Shown here: positions 32,561 through 41,075 of the stretch, in pieces
Numbering within the stretch: the first letter of the stretch is position 1
How the letters are laid out: each line of letters opens with the position of its first letter
Origin: Sphingomonas donggukensis
GTDB lineage: Bacteria; Pseudomonadota; Alphaproteobacteria; Sphingomonadales; Sphingomonadaceae
Reading direction: 5' to 3'
Assembly (NCBI RefSeq): GCF_023674425.1
Contig: NZ_CP098401.1
Span: 2,711,501 to 2,775,500, forward strand
DNA: 64,000 nt
The notes under the pieces: generated by a model
The model's input: only the letters and a program-made list of their open reading frames with translations
Database searches by the model: none
What the model was told of the DNA's origin: nothing
Position numbers and translations under genes: made by a program

Positions 32561-33532
32561 GCCGTGCGCGGCGCGGGCGAGGCGGTCGTTGATCGCCTCG
32601 CCGATGCCGTCGCGCGGGATCGGCGCGACCGCGATTGCGGCGCGGTCACTCGCGTCGGCGCGGTGGAGCGCGGCGAATAGATTGGCTGCGGCCTCGACCG
32701 GGTCGCCGACCGCGGACAGTGTGTCGTCGCCGGCAATGGCGCCGAAGCCGATCAGCCATTCGCCCTCGCGCCAATCAGTCGCGTCCAGCCGCACCGGCTT
32801 CGTCGGCGCGTAATGCGAGGCAAGCTGCCCCGGCGCCACCACTCCCTTCGTGCTCCCGCGCAGGCGGGAGCCCAGGGTTGCGGAGGGCAGCGTTCGAGGC
32901 TCTGGACTCCCGCCTACGCGGGAGCACGACGCGATCTGGTCCGCCGTGATCGGCCCCGCCCGCAAAATCTCCCGCCCCTGCACGATCGTCGACTCAAGCC
33001 CCGCGGTCGTCGGCCCGTCGTCGATCACCAGCGCTATCCGCCCCTCCAGCGTCGCCAGCACATGCGCCGCGGTGGTCGGGCTGATGCGGTTGCTGGCGTT
33101 GGCGGATGGTGCGGCCAGCGGCTTGCCCGTCGCGGCGAGCAGCGCCTGCATCGCGCGATGGGCGGGCACACGCACCGCCACCGTAGCGAGCCCCGCCGTC
33201 ACCAGCCCCGCCACCGCGCCATCGCGCACGGGCAGCACCAAGGTTAGCGGCCCCGGCCAGAACCGCGTCGCCAGCGCGCGCGCGTCGTCGTCGAACACCG
33301 CGAGTGCCTCCGCCGCCGCCAGGTCCGCGACATGCACGATCAGCGGGTTGAAGCTCGGCCGCCCCTTGGCCGCATAAATTCCTGCCACGGCGCGCGAATC
33401 GGTGGCGTCGGCGGCGAGGCCGTACACCGTCTCGGTCGGCACCGCGACGCATCCGCCGTCCGCGATGATGCGCGCGGCTTCGGCGATCGCGGCGTCGCCG
33501 TAGGGTAAGGTGCGGGTGTTTGTGATCGTCAC
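32534..33532 (-). CDS. tsaC: L-threonylcarbamoyladenylate synthase (TsaC/Sua5)
   Basis: A 332-residue enzyme making threonylcarbamoyl-AMP for the t6A base of ANN-decoding tRNAs. The YrdC domain (about 1-190) has VAVPTETVYGLAADA, KGRPSFNPLIVHV, PGPLTLVLP and APSANASNRISPT. The Sua5 domain (about 240-332) follows the linker motif APGQLASHYAP. Residues 202-229, just before that linker motif, are encoded by a palindromic repeat (32848-32929) that has kept the frame open. The start is taken as GTG at 33532, giving MTITNTRTLPYG; no strong ribosome-binding site marks it. It is divergent from the acyl-CoA dehydrogenase gene. Confidence 0.9.
   Translation of the reverse strand: MTITNTRTLPYGDAAIAEAARIIADGGCVAVPTETVYGLAADATDSRAVAGIYAAKGRPSFNPLIVHVADLAAAEALAVFDDDARALATRFWPGPLTLVLPVRDGAVAGLVTAGLATVAVRVPAHRAMQALLAATGKPLAAPSANASNRISPTTAAHVLATLEGRIALVIDDGPTTAGLESTIVQGREILRAGPITADQIASCSRVGGSPEPRTLPSATLGSRLRGSTKGVVAPGQLASHYAPTKPVRLDATDWREGEWLIGFGAIAGDDTLSAVGDPVEAAANLFAALHRADASDRAAIAVAPIPRDGIGEAINDRLARAAHGSGVGGRGL
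32848..32929. repeat. Palindromic repeat, family A, inside tsaC
   Basis: Inverted 27-base arms at 32848-32874 and 32903-32929 differ at two positions and enclose a 28-base centre. It encodes SCSRVGGSP near one end and GSRLRGST at the other, between the YrdC domain and the APGQLASHYAP motif. The inverted-repeat core is 82 bases; the insertion that keeps the frame is presumably slightly longer. Confidence 0.88.
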
Positions 33533-33585
33533 GGCTGAGTGGCTATAGGCTGCGATCAGGACCAGCAAGCCAGAGGACGCGTTCG

Positions 33586-35283
33586 ATGCCCTTCACCCCC
33601 GCCGTCGCCGAGCAGCGTTTCGTGCTGGAACATGTCGCGGGCATCGCCGACCTCGGCGTCGATGGCGACATTTTGGACGCGGTGCTGGAGGGGGCGGGCG
33701 AGTTTGCCGCGGGCGAATGGGCGCCGCTCGACCGCATCGGCGATACCGTGGGGCCAAAATGGACCGCCGACGGCGTCGTGATGCCGGAGGGCTTTTCCGA
33801 CGCCTACAAAGCGTATGTCGCCGGCGGCTGGGGCACGATCGGCTCGCCCGAGGCCTACGGCGGGCAGGGTATGCCGTTCGTACTGGCGGCGGCGGTGCTG
33901 GAGACATTGGGGACCGCCAACATGGGCTTCGCACTCGCCCCCACGCTGACGGTCGGCGCGATCGAGGCGCTGCTCCACCACGGCACACCCGAGCAGCAGG
34001 CGCTCTACCTGCCGAAGCTGTCGACCGGCGAATGGACCGGCACGATGAACCTGACCGAGCCGCAGGCCGGCAGCGACGTGGGCGCGCTGCGCAGCCGCGC
34101 CACCCCCCGCGGTGACGGCACTTTCTCTATCCAGGGCACGAAGATCTTCATTTCGTTCGGCGACCACGACATGGCCGACAACATCGTCCACCTCGTCCTC
34201 GCCCGCACCCCCGATGCACCCGCCGGGACCAAGGGGCTGAGCCTGTTCCTCGTTCCCAAATATCGCCTCGACGCCGACGGCAATCCGGGCGAGGCGAACG
34301 ACGTCCGCACGGTGTCGATCGAGCACAAGATGGGCCTCCACGCCTCACCGACCTGCGTGCTCTCGTTCGGCGACCACAATGAGTGCATCGGCGAACTGAT
34401 CGGCGGCGAGTACGGCGGCATCCGCGCGATGTTCACGATGATGAACAACGCCCGCCTGAACGTCGGTCTCCAGGGCGTGCAGGTGGCCGAGGCCGCGACC
34501 CAGCGCGCCATCGCCTATGCCCGTGACCGTGTGCAGAGCCCGCGCGCCTCCGCCCCCGGCGCCGGACCGGTCGCGATCGTCGAGCATCCCGACGTCCGCC
34601 GCATGCTGCTCAGGATGAAGGCGCAGACGATGGCGGCGCGCGCGCTCGTCTATCTCGCCTGTGGCCAGGTCGATCGCGCGCAGGCCGGCGATGCGGAGGC
34701 GAAGGCCCGGCTCGACCTGCTGACTCCGCTTGCCAAGGCCCACGGCACCGATCTCGGCAACGAGGTCGCGAGCCTTGGCGTCCAGGTCCACGGCGGCATG
34801 GGCTATATCGAGGAAACCGGCGCCGCCCAGCACTTCCGCGACGCGCGCATCACCCCGATCTACGAAGGCACCAACGGCATCCAGGCCGCCGATCTGGTCG
34901 GGCGCAAGCTCGGCCTCGACAATGGCGGCGTGTTCCAGCGGCTGGTCGCGGAGATGAAGGGCGAGGTGCAGGACGCGGGCCTGCGCGATCTGATCGCGGC
35001 ATGCGAAGCCGTCGCACGACATTTGTCGGTGTCCGATCCCGACGACCGCTTGGCGGCGAGCTACCCGTTCCTGACGATGCTCTCGGTCGCGGTGTGTGGG
35101 TGGCTGATGGAGAAGCAGGGCCGCATCGCCGAGGGCGGCGAGACGCCGTTCCTGAAGATGAAGGCAGCGACGGCGCGCTTTTTCGTAGCGCAGATCGTGC
35201 CCGAAGCGCTCGGCCTGCAGGCCGCCGCGATGGCGAAGGCGGACGCACTGTACGCGGTCGATGCGGAGACGCTGGCTGCCTGA
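33586..35283 (+). CDS. Acyl-CoA dehydrogenase
   Basis: A 565-residue flavoprotein of the long acyl-CoA dehydrogenase subfamily that carries an extra C-terminal domain. The FAD/substrate blocks are clear: GTMNLTEPQAGSDVGALR, KIFISFGDHD, the region EVASLGVQVHGGMGYIEETG, and IYEGTNGIQAADLVGRKL. The extra C-terminal helical domain (about 465-565) fits the AcdB-like type. It introduces the trans-2 double bond in beta-oxidation. AGAGGA lies nine bases before the ATG. It ends against a family B repeat and the convergent pyruvate kinase gene. Confidence 0.93.
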   Translation: MPFTPAVAEQRFVLEHVAGIADLGVDGDILDAVLEGAGEFAAGEWAPLDRIGDTVGPKWTADGVVMPEGFSDAYKAYVAGGWGTIGSPEAYGGQGMPFVLAAAVLETLGTANMGFALAPTLTVGAIEALLHHGTPEQQALYLPKLSTGEWTGTMNLTEPQAGSDVGALRSRATPRGDGTFSIQGTKIFISFGDHDMADNIVHLVLARTPDAPAGTKGLSLFLVPKYRLDADGNPGEANDVRTVSIEHKMGLHASPTCVLSFGDHNECIGELIGGEYGGIRAMFTMMNNARLNVGLQGVQVAEAATQRAIAYARDRVQSPRASAPGAGPVAIVEHPDVRRMLLRMKAQTMAARALVYLACGQVDRAQAGDAEAKARLDLLTPLAKAHGTDLGNEVASLGVQVHGGMGYIEETGAAQHFRDARITPIYEGTNGIQAADLVGRKLGLDNGGVFQRLVAEMKGEVQDAGLRDLIAACEAVARHLSVSDPDDRLAASYPFLTMLSVAVCGWLMEKQGRIAEGGETPFLKMKAATARFFVAQIVPEALGLQAAAMAKADALYAVDAETLAA

Positions 35284-35298
35284 CGGTTCCTCACCCCC

Positions 35299-35378
35299 AC
35301 CGTTCGTTTCGAGCGCAGTCGAGAAACCGATACGAGGCGCTGCTTGGCAGTTTCTCGACTATGCTCGAAACGAACGGT
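35299..35378. repeat. Palindromic repeat, family B
   Basis: Inverted arms 35299-35327 and 35350-35378 (29 bases each) match except at two positions, around a 22-base centre. It begins 16 bases after the acyl-CoA dehydrogenase stop codon at a convergent junction with pyruvate kinase. Confidence 0.87.
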
Positions 35379-35413
35379 GGGAGGGGGCGCATCCCCAAAC
35401 CCCAACCGCGCGC

Positions 35414-36880
35414 CTACCCCTCGTTCCCGCGATAGCCCTTCAGCTCATCCCCGGTCAGGCTCACCACGTGGAGCACATTCGTGCTGCCCGGCGTCTTGAA
35501 CGGCACGCCCGCGCAGATGATGACGCGGTCGCCGGCTGCGGCGATGTTGTGGCGAAGCGCCATGCGCTTGGCCTTCGCCACCATGTCCTCGAACGAATCG
35601 ACGTCGCGGGTGTGGACGGCATGGACGCCCCAGAGCAGTCCCAGCTTGCGTGCAGTCGAAATCTCGGGCGTCAGCACCAGCATCGGCACCGACGGCCGCT
35701 CGCGGGCGATGCGCCGCGCGGTCGATCCCGACGCCGTGAAGCAGATGATCGCCTTTGCCGACACCGTCCGCGCGATGCCCTTCGCCGCCTCGGCCAGCGC
35801 GTCGGCGGTGGTGGGATCGGGCTTGGTGATGGTGAAGTGGACGCGGTCGCCGTGGGCGGGATCGAGTTCGACCGAGGTGGCGATCGAATTCATCATCGCC
35901 ACCGATTCGATCGGCCACGCGCCCGCCGCACTCTCCGCCGACAGCATGATCGCGTCCGCGCCGTCATAGACCGCGGTCGCGACGTCGGACACTTCGGCGC
36001 GGGTCGGGGAGGGCGAGGTAATCATCGATTCGAGCATTTGCGTCGCGACCACCACCGGGCGACCCAGTCGCCGCGCCGTCTCGACGATGCGCTTCTGTAG
36101 CGGCGGCACCGCCTCGGGCGGCAATTCGACGCCCAGGTCGCCGCGCGCGACCATCACCCCGTCGCAACCCTCGACGATCTCCTCCAGACGGGCGACCGCA
36201 GACGGCTTCTCGATCTTGGCGAGCAGCGCCGCGCGGCCCCCGATCAGCTTGCGCCCCTCGGCCAGATCCTCGGGCCGCTGGACGAAGCTCATCGCCACCC
36301 AGTCGACGCCCTGTTCCAGCGCGAACGCCATGTCGCTGATGTCCTTCGGCGTCAGCGCGGCGAGCGGCAGGACGACGTCGGGGACGTTCAGTCCCTTGGA
36401 ATTGCTCAGCGCCCCGCCCACCGTCACGCGGGTGACAATACGGTCGGCGTCATGTTCGATGACGTGCAGGACGAGCTTGCCGTCGTCGAGCAACAGCCGC
36501 GCACCCGGCTCGATCGCTGCGAAAATCTCGCGGTGCGGCAATTGCACGCGGGTCGCATCGCCCTCGATATCATCGCGGTCGAGCGTGAAGACGCTGCCCG
36601 TCTCCAGCATCACCTTGCCCTCGGCAAACCGCCCGACGCGCAGCTTCGGCCCCTGCAGGTCGGCCAGGATCGTGGTCGGCCGGCCCAGCGATTTCTCCAG
36701 GCCGCGGATCGCCTCGATCACCGGAATCTTCGACGCCTGGTCGCCGTGGCTCATGTTCACGCGAAACGCATCGGCGCCCGCCGCGAACAGCTTCGCGATC
36801 ATCTCGGGCGTGCTGCTGGCCGGCCCCAGGGTCGCGAGCACGCGGACCTTGCGGCTGCGCGGGTGGATCGTGGCGGTCAT
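35414..36880 (-). CDS. pyk: Pyruvate kinase
   Basis: A 488-residue pyruvate kinase, which converts phosphoenolpyruvate and ADP to pyruvate and ATP. The A domain opens VRVLATLGPASSTPEMI and FRVNMSHGD; the B domain is near residues 70-170; the signature LLAKIEKPSAV holds the active-site lysine and glutamate, followed by GVMVARGDLGVELP and VATQMLESMI with SPTRAEVSDVATAVYDG. The C-terminal regulatory domain (about 345-488) has FTASGSTARRIARERP. Full length. It is divergent from the DUF1244 gene across about 70 bases. Confidence 0.96.
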   Translation of the reverse strand: MTATIHPRSRKVRVLATLGPASSTPEMIAKLFAAGADAFRVNMSHGDQASKIPVIEAIRGLEKSLGRPTTILADLQGPKLRVGRFAEGKVMLETGSVFTLDRDDIEGDATRVQLPHREIFAAIEPGARLLLDDGKLVLHVIEHDADRIVTRVTVGGALSNSKGLNVPDVVLPLAALTPKDISDMAFALEQGVDWVAMSFVQRPEDLAEGRKLIGGRAALLAKIEKPSAVARLEEIVEGCDGVMVARGDLGVELPPEAVPPLQKRIVETARRLGRPVVVATQMLESMITSPSPTRAEVSDVATAVYDGADAIMLSAESAAGAWPIESVAMMNSIATSVELDPAHGDRVHFTITKPDPTTADALAEAAKGIARTVSAKAIICFTASGSTARRIARERPSVPMLVLTPEISTARKLGLLWGVHAVHTRDVDSFEDMVAKAKRMALRHNIAAAGDRVIICAGVPFKTPGSTNVLHVVSLTGDELKGYRGNEG

Positions 36881-36952
36881 GGTCGTCCTTCGGCTTGTTC
36901 GCCCCGCCCTAGCGCCTAAGTGTGACTGCGTTCAATGAATAGGAATGCGGTG

Positions 36953-37243
36953 ATGGACGAACTCGACACGCTCGACGACACGGTGGCCGCGGCGGCATTC
37001 CGCCGGCTGGTCCGCCACCTGCGCCACCGCACCGATGCCCAGAACGTCGACCTGATGGGGCTGGCGGGGTTCTGCCGCAATTGCCTGAGCGACTGGGTGG
37101 CGGAGGCGGGCGCGCTCGACAAGGACGCCGCGCGTCGGGCGATCTACGGCATGCCCTATGGTGAGTGGAAGGCGCAGCATCAGGGCGACGCCAGCCCCGA
37201 CCAATTGCGCCGCATGGCCGAAAGCGTCGCGAAGAACGCCTAG
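36953..37243 (+). CDS. DUF1244 domain-containing protein
   Basis: A 96-residue protein of the DUF1244 family, found widely in alpha- and gammaproteobacteria. The diagnostic stretch AAFRRLVRHLRHRTDAQNVD, LMGLAGFCRNCLSDW with its conserved Cys-x2-Cys, and AIYGMPYGEWKAQHQ are intact. Function is not established. The ATG at 36953 is preferred because AGGAA lies about seven bases upstream and the N-terminus then fits the family; an in-frame ATG at 36935 would add six residues. Confidence 0.88.
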   Translation: MDELDTLDDTVAAAAFRRLVRHLRHRTDAQNVDLMGLAGFCRNCLSDWVAEAGALDKDAARRAIYGMPYGEWKAQHQGDASPDQLRRMAESVAKNA

Positions 37244-37261
37244 CCGCCCAGCCCCCTCCAT

Positions 37262-37312
37262 CCGTTCGTCTCGAGTAGGGATCGAGCTTGTCGAGAGCCC
37301 GTATCGAGAGAC
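37262..37312. repeat. Palindromic repeat, family B (single arm)
   Basis: One half of the long-form element (CCGTTCGTCTCGAGTAGGG ... GTATCGAGAGAC) without its inverted partner. It lies between the convergent DUF1244 and ung genes and matches the arms at 18653 and 20036. Confidence 0.7.
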
Positions 37313-37328
37313 CTTTTCCCGGGCCGCC

Positions 37329-38018
37329 TTAGCCGGTCGCCGCCCAGTCGATCGTGCCGCGCCCGTGGTCGGCCAGGAAGGCGTTGGCCCGGCTGAAATG
37401 CCCGCAGCCGAGGAAGCCGCGGTGCGCCGACAGGGGCGACGGGTGCGGCGCGGGCAACACCAGATGCCGCGATGTGTCGACGAACGCCGCAGCCTTCTGC
37501 GCATGGCTGCCCCACAGCAGGAACGCGACCGGGTGCGGCCCGGCATCGACCGCGCGCAGGATTGCCTGCGTCACCGCATCCCAGCCGCGCCCGGCATGTG
37601 ACGCCGCTTCGCCCGACCGCACCGTCAGCGTGGTGTTGAGCAGGAGCACACCTTGCTTCGCCCATCCGGTCAGACTTCCCGAAACCGGTTTGGTGATGCC
37701 CAGGTCGCTCGCGAGTTCACGGTGAATGTTGGCAAGGCTTGGGGGCACGCGGACGCCCGCGGCGACCGAAAAGGCGAGGCCGTGCGCCTGTCCCGGCCCA
37801 TGATAGGGATCCTGCCCGAGGATGACGACGCGCACCGCTTCAGGCGGCGTCAGCGCCAGCGCCGTGAAACGGTCCCGCGCCGGCGGGAAGATGGTCGCGC
37901 CCGCCGCATCTTCCGCCGCCAGAAACGCGTCGAGTGCGGCCAGCGCGGCGGGCGGCACCGCGCCCACAATCGCATCGCGCCACGCGGACGGCAGGTCATC
38001 GAGGATCGGTGAGGTCAT
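37329..38018 (-). CDS. ung: Uracil-DNA glycosylase (family 1)
   Basis: A 229-residue uracil-DNA glycosylase, the first enzyme of base-excision repair of deaminated cytosine. The catalytic water-activating Asp70 lies in ILGQDPYHG; the middle motif LLLNTTLTV holds the uracil-recognising Asn, and the leucine-loop motif PHPSPLSAHRG contains the catalytic His. The order and spacing are those of family 1. It is convergent with the DUF1244 gene, and divergent from csaA. Confidence 0.95.
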   Translation of the reverse strand: MTSPILDDLPSAWRDAIVGAVPPAALAALDAFLAAEDAAGATIFPPARDRFTALALTPPEAVRVVILGQDPYHGPGQAHGLAFSVAAGVRVPPSLANIHRELASDLGITKPVSGSLTGWAKQGVLLLNTTLTVRSGEAASHAGRGWDAVTQAILRAVDAGPHPVAFLLWGSHAQKAAAFVDTSRHLVLPAPHPSPLSAHRGFLGCGHFSRANAFLADHGRGTIDWAATG

Positions 38019-38065
38019 CGCGCGGCCTATGCCACCGCCCGCCGCTATGGCAAATCGCAGGGACC

Positions 38066-38437
38066 ATGCACCTGACCCACGACACCGCCGCGCCGACCGC
38101 CGCTACCATCGACTTCGACCAGTTCCTCGCCATCGACATCCGCGTCGGCACCATCGTCGAGGCGTGCGACTTCCCCGAGGCACGCAAGCCCGCCTATCGC
38201 CTGACGATCGATTTCGGGCCGACGATCGGTTGCAAGGCGTCGTCGGCGCAGATCACCGAGAATTACGCGCTGGCCGACCTGATCGGTCGTCAGGTCGTCG
38301 CCGTCGTCAATTTCCCGCCGCGTCAGATCGGGCCGACGATGTCCGAAGTCCTGACGCTCGGCTTCCCCGACGCCCACGGCCACGTCGTGCTGGTTACGCC
38401 GAGCGCGACTGTACCGAACGGCGGACGCCTGTTCTAG
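38066..38437 (+). CDS. csaA: CsaA-type tRNA-binding / secretion chaperone-like protein
   Basis: A 123-residue OB-fold protein of the CsaA/EMAP-II tRNA-binding family. The pattern DFDQFLAIDIRVGTIVEA, YRLTIDFGPTIGCKASSAQIT and RQVVAVVNFPPRQIGP, then SEVLTLGF, is diagnostic. CsaA homologues bind tRNA and have been proposed as export chaperones. It is a homodimer in related species. Its stop codon overlaps the end of the convergent membrane-protein gene by four bases. Confidence 0.9.
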   Translation: MHLTHDTAAPTAATIDFDQFLAIDIRVGTIVEACDFPEARKPAYRLTIDFGPTIGCKASSAQITENYALADLIGRQVVAVVNFPPRQIGPTMSEVLTLGFPDAHGHVVLVTPSATVPNGGRLF

Positions 38438-38832
38438 ACGCTCCGCCGCCATCCGGGCACATGCAGAGCCATCCACGCACCGAGTGCGGGCGCCAGCACC
38501 GTCGACAGCTGCATCCACAACGGCGCCGGAATCTGCGTGGCGTTGAAGATGCCGGCGCACGCGATCAGCGCCCCGACAACCCACGTCGCAACCGCCCAGT
38601 CCGAGATTTTGAGCGCCGTCCATCCGCCGGCAAAGGCTCCGACGAACCACGCGCCAACGATGAACAACGACGCGCCCATCGGCAGATCGGCGATATAGCG
38701 CGCCACCGACGCGGCATCGCCCATGTCCAGGCCCGGGGCGGGCGGATAGACCTGATGGCCGACCAGATCGACCACCGTGATCGCCAGCATCGCCACGACG
38801 ACGCCTATCACCACGCCCAGAAATTTCCGCAT
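38434..38832 (-). CDS. Putative four-span membrane protein
   Basis: A 132-residue hydrophobic protein with four predicted spans: FLGVVIGVVVAMLAITVV (about 4-21), a span near 53-72 (MGASLFIVGAWFVGAFAGG), one near 82-100 (VATWVVGALIACAGIFN) and one near 110-128. A short polar loop with YPPAPGLDMGDAASVARYI lies between the first two. No family assigned. The ATG at 38832 gives a signal-anchor-like start; an upstream start adds only a few polar residues. Confidence 0.68.
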   Translation of the reverse strand: MRKFLGVVIGVVVAMLAITVVDLVGHQVYPPAPGLDMGDAASVARYIADLPMGASLFIVGAWFVGAFAGGWTALKISDWAVATWVVGALIACAGIFNATQIPAPLWMQLSTVLAPALGAWMALHVPGWRRSV

Positions 38833-38879
38833 GCCGCGCCCTCCTGCCGGGCGCATGCTAACTCAACTTTCGGTGGAGA

Positions 38880-39107
38880 TCAGCCCCGCGACGGGCGATC
38901 GTTCGACGCGATCGTCAACCCGCGGCGCTGGCACGCGGCCTGTACGACCGGGAACGACAGGTCGGCATTCTGCTGGAGGACATTTCCCATCGCCGCCTGG
39001 CAGGCGGCTGCCGTCTCGTACCGGACCGGCGCCACCCGCTGCTGCTGGCATGCGAGGCCGTCGTCGCCGCAGCCGAGGATCGCCATCACGAAATAGAGCG
39101 GTTCCAT
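38880..39107 (-). CDS. Small cysteine-containing hypothetical protein, 75 residues
   Basis: Begins MEPLYFVMAILGCGDDGLAC, a short hydrophobic stretch, then a helix-rich sequence with four cysteines in all (CGDDGLAC, AACQAAM, AACQRRG). The spacing suggests two disulfides in an exported or membrane-tethered product. Codon use is like its neighbours. No function recognised. Confidence 0.65.
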   Translation of the reverse strand: MEPLYFVMAILGCGDDGLACQQQRVAPVRYETAAACQAAMGNVLQQNADLSFPVVQAACQRRGLTIASNDRPSRG

Positions 39108-39205
39108 GTCGAATGTCCCTTCGGACAGCTAAACACATGGTGCGCCCGGACGGTTCCCGCCCGCGCCCGGTTGCGCCGACGCGACATGTCCCTACCTATG
39201 CGTCC

Positions 39206-41020
39206 ATGCCGCCTGCCCGCTCCGACGGCGCCGACCGTCCGCTCGGGCCGACGCTCCGCCGTTTCCTCCCCTATCTCTGGCCTGACGACGCGCCCGCACT
39301 GAAGGCGCGCATCGTCGGCGCGATGGTGTTCGTCGTGCTGTCGAAGCTGGTGCAGGTGTACGGCGCGCCGTTCGCCCTGCAGGGGGCGGTGGACCGGATG
39401 GCGTCGGGCGACCGCGGCCTTGCCAACCTCGTCCTGCTGCTCGTCATCGGCTATGCCGCGGCGCGGTTTTCGACCGTGGTGTTCGACAATCTGCGCAACG
39501 CGGTGTTCGAACGCGTCGGCCAGGATGCGACCCAGCGGCTGGCGGCGGCGGTGTTCCGCCACCTGCACGACCTGTCGCTGCGCTTCCACCTCGAACGTCG
39601 GACCGGCGCGGTGACCAAGGTCGTCGAGCGCGGCACGAAAAGCATCGACACGATGCTGTATTTCCTGCTGTTCAACATCGCCCCGACGGTGCTGGAACTG
39701 ACATTGGTGCTAGGCATCTTCGCGACGCGGTTCGGCTGGTGGCTGGTCGCGGGCACGGTGACGATGGTCGTCGTGTACATCGTCTTCACCCGCATCGTCA
39801 CCGACTGGCGCGCGGCGCTGCGCCAGCGGATGAACGACCTCGACACCGGAGCGGTGGCGCATGCGGTCGATTCGCTGCTCAACTTCGAAACCGTCAAATA
39901 TTTCAATGCCGAAGCCCGCGAGGCGAAGCGTTATTCGAACGCCGTCGCCGCCTATGCCGACGCCGCGGTGGTATCTGAGAATTCGCTCGCGTGGCTCAAC
40001 ATCGGCCAGGCGCTCATCACCAATGTGATGATGGCGGGCGGCATGGCGCTCGTCGCGTGGGGCTGGGCGAGCGGGCGGTTCTCGCCCGGCGACGTCGTGC
40101 TGGTGTCGACCCTGCTCGCCCAGCTGTTTCGCCCGCTCGACCTGCTCGGCATGGTGTACCGCACGATCCGCCAGGGCGCGATCGACATGGGCGCGATGTT
40201 CGACCTGATCGACACTCCGTCCGAGATCACCGACGCGCTCGGCGCGGCGCCGCTGGCAGTAACGCGCGGGGCGGTCCGGTTCGAGGGCGTGCAATTCGGC
40301 TACGACCCCGACCGCGCGATCCTGAAGGGCATCGACCTCAATATCCCCGCCGGCCAGACCGTCGCGGTGGTGGGCCCGTCGGGCGCCGGCAAGTCCACGC
40401 TTGCGCGGCTGCTCTACCGTTTCTACGACGTCACCGGCGGGCGCATCACCATCGACGGACAGGATATCGCGCAGGTCACCCAGACGTCGCTGCGCGGTGC
40501 GATCGGCATCGTCCCGCAGGATACGGTGCTGTTCAACGACACCATCGGCTACAACATCGCCTATGGCCGCGAGGGAGCTACCGACGCGGAAGTCGCGGCG
40601 GCGGCGCGCGGGGCGGCGATCGCCTCGTTCATCCAGAGTCTGAGCGACGGCTTCGACACCCGCGTCGGTGAGCGCGGGCTGAAGCTGTCGGGGGGCGAGA
40701 AGCAGCGCGTCGCCATTGCCCGCACGCTCGTCAAGAACCCGCCGATCCTGATCCTCGACGAAGCGACCAGCGCGCTCGATAGCCGTACCGAATCCGAAAT
40801 CCTCGACACGCTGGAGGCGATCGAGCGCGGGCGCACCACCATCGTCATCGCCCACCGCCTGTCGACCGTCGTCCACGCCGACCGCATCGTCGTGCTGGAG
40901 GCGGGCCGGGTCGCCGAACAGGGGACGCACGCCGAATTGCTCGCGGCGAACGGCGTCTATGCCGAGATGTGGGCGCGCCAGCAGGCCGAGCGCGAAGAGG
41001 CACTGGCGGTGGGCGAATAG
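39206..41020 (+). CDS. Atm1/HMT1-type ABC transporter, fused permease and ATPase
   Basis: A 604-residue half-transporter. Six transmembrane helices (about residues 30-330) include GAVTKVVERGTKSIDTMLYF and the Atm1-like NFETVKYFNAEAREAKRY. The ATPase (about 355-595) has Walker A GPSGAGKST, signature LSGGEKQRVAIAR, Walker B ILILDEATSALD and switch His in AHRLST. Atm1-type exporters move glutathione conjugates, glutathione polysulfide or metal complexes. The ATG at 39206 is chosen for the family start PLGPTLRRFLPYLWP; earlier in-frame codons read through unrelated sequence. It ends next to a damaged family B repeat. Confidence 0.88.
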   Translation: MPPARSDGADRPLGPTLRRFLPYLWPDDAPALKARIVGAMVFVVLSKLVQVYGAPFALQGAVDRMASGDRGLANLVLLLVIGYAAARFSTVVFDNLRNAVFERVGQDATQRLAAAVFRHLHDLSLRFHLERRTGAVTKVVERGTKSIDTMLYFLLFNIAPTVLELTLVLGIFATRFGWWLVAGTVTMVVVYIVFTRIVTDWRAALRQRMNDLDTGAVAHAVDSLLNFETVKYFNAEAREAKRYSNAVAAYADAAVVSENSLAWLNIGQALITNVMMAGGMALVAWGWASGRFSPGDVVLVSTLLAQLFRPLDLLGMVYRTIRQGAIDMGAMFDLIDTPSEITDALGAAPLAVTRGAVRFEGVQFGYDPDRAILKGIDLNIPAGQTVAVVGPSGAGKSTLARLLYRFYDVTGGRITIDGQDIAQVTQTSLRGAIGIVPQDTVLFNDTIGYNIAYGREGATDAEVAAAARGAAIASFIQSLSDGFDTRVGERGLKLSGGEKQRVAIARTLVKNPPILILDEATSALDSRTESEILDTLEAIERGRTTIVIAHRLSTVVHADRIVVLEAGRVAEQGTHAELLAANGVYAEMWARQQAEREEALAVGE

Positions 41021-41034
41021 CTATTCCCCCCAAT

Positions 41035-41068
41035 CCGTTCGTTTCTCGACTGCGCTCGAAACGAATGG
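41035..41068. repeat. Palindromic repeat, family B (shortened)
   Basis: A 34-base remnant in which the left arm CCGTTCGTTTC runs straight into the right arm TCTCGACTGCGCTCG, as if the middle had been deleted. It lies between convergent ABC transporter and MATE genes. Confidence 0.75.
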
Positions 41069-41075
41069 CTGTAGC

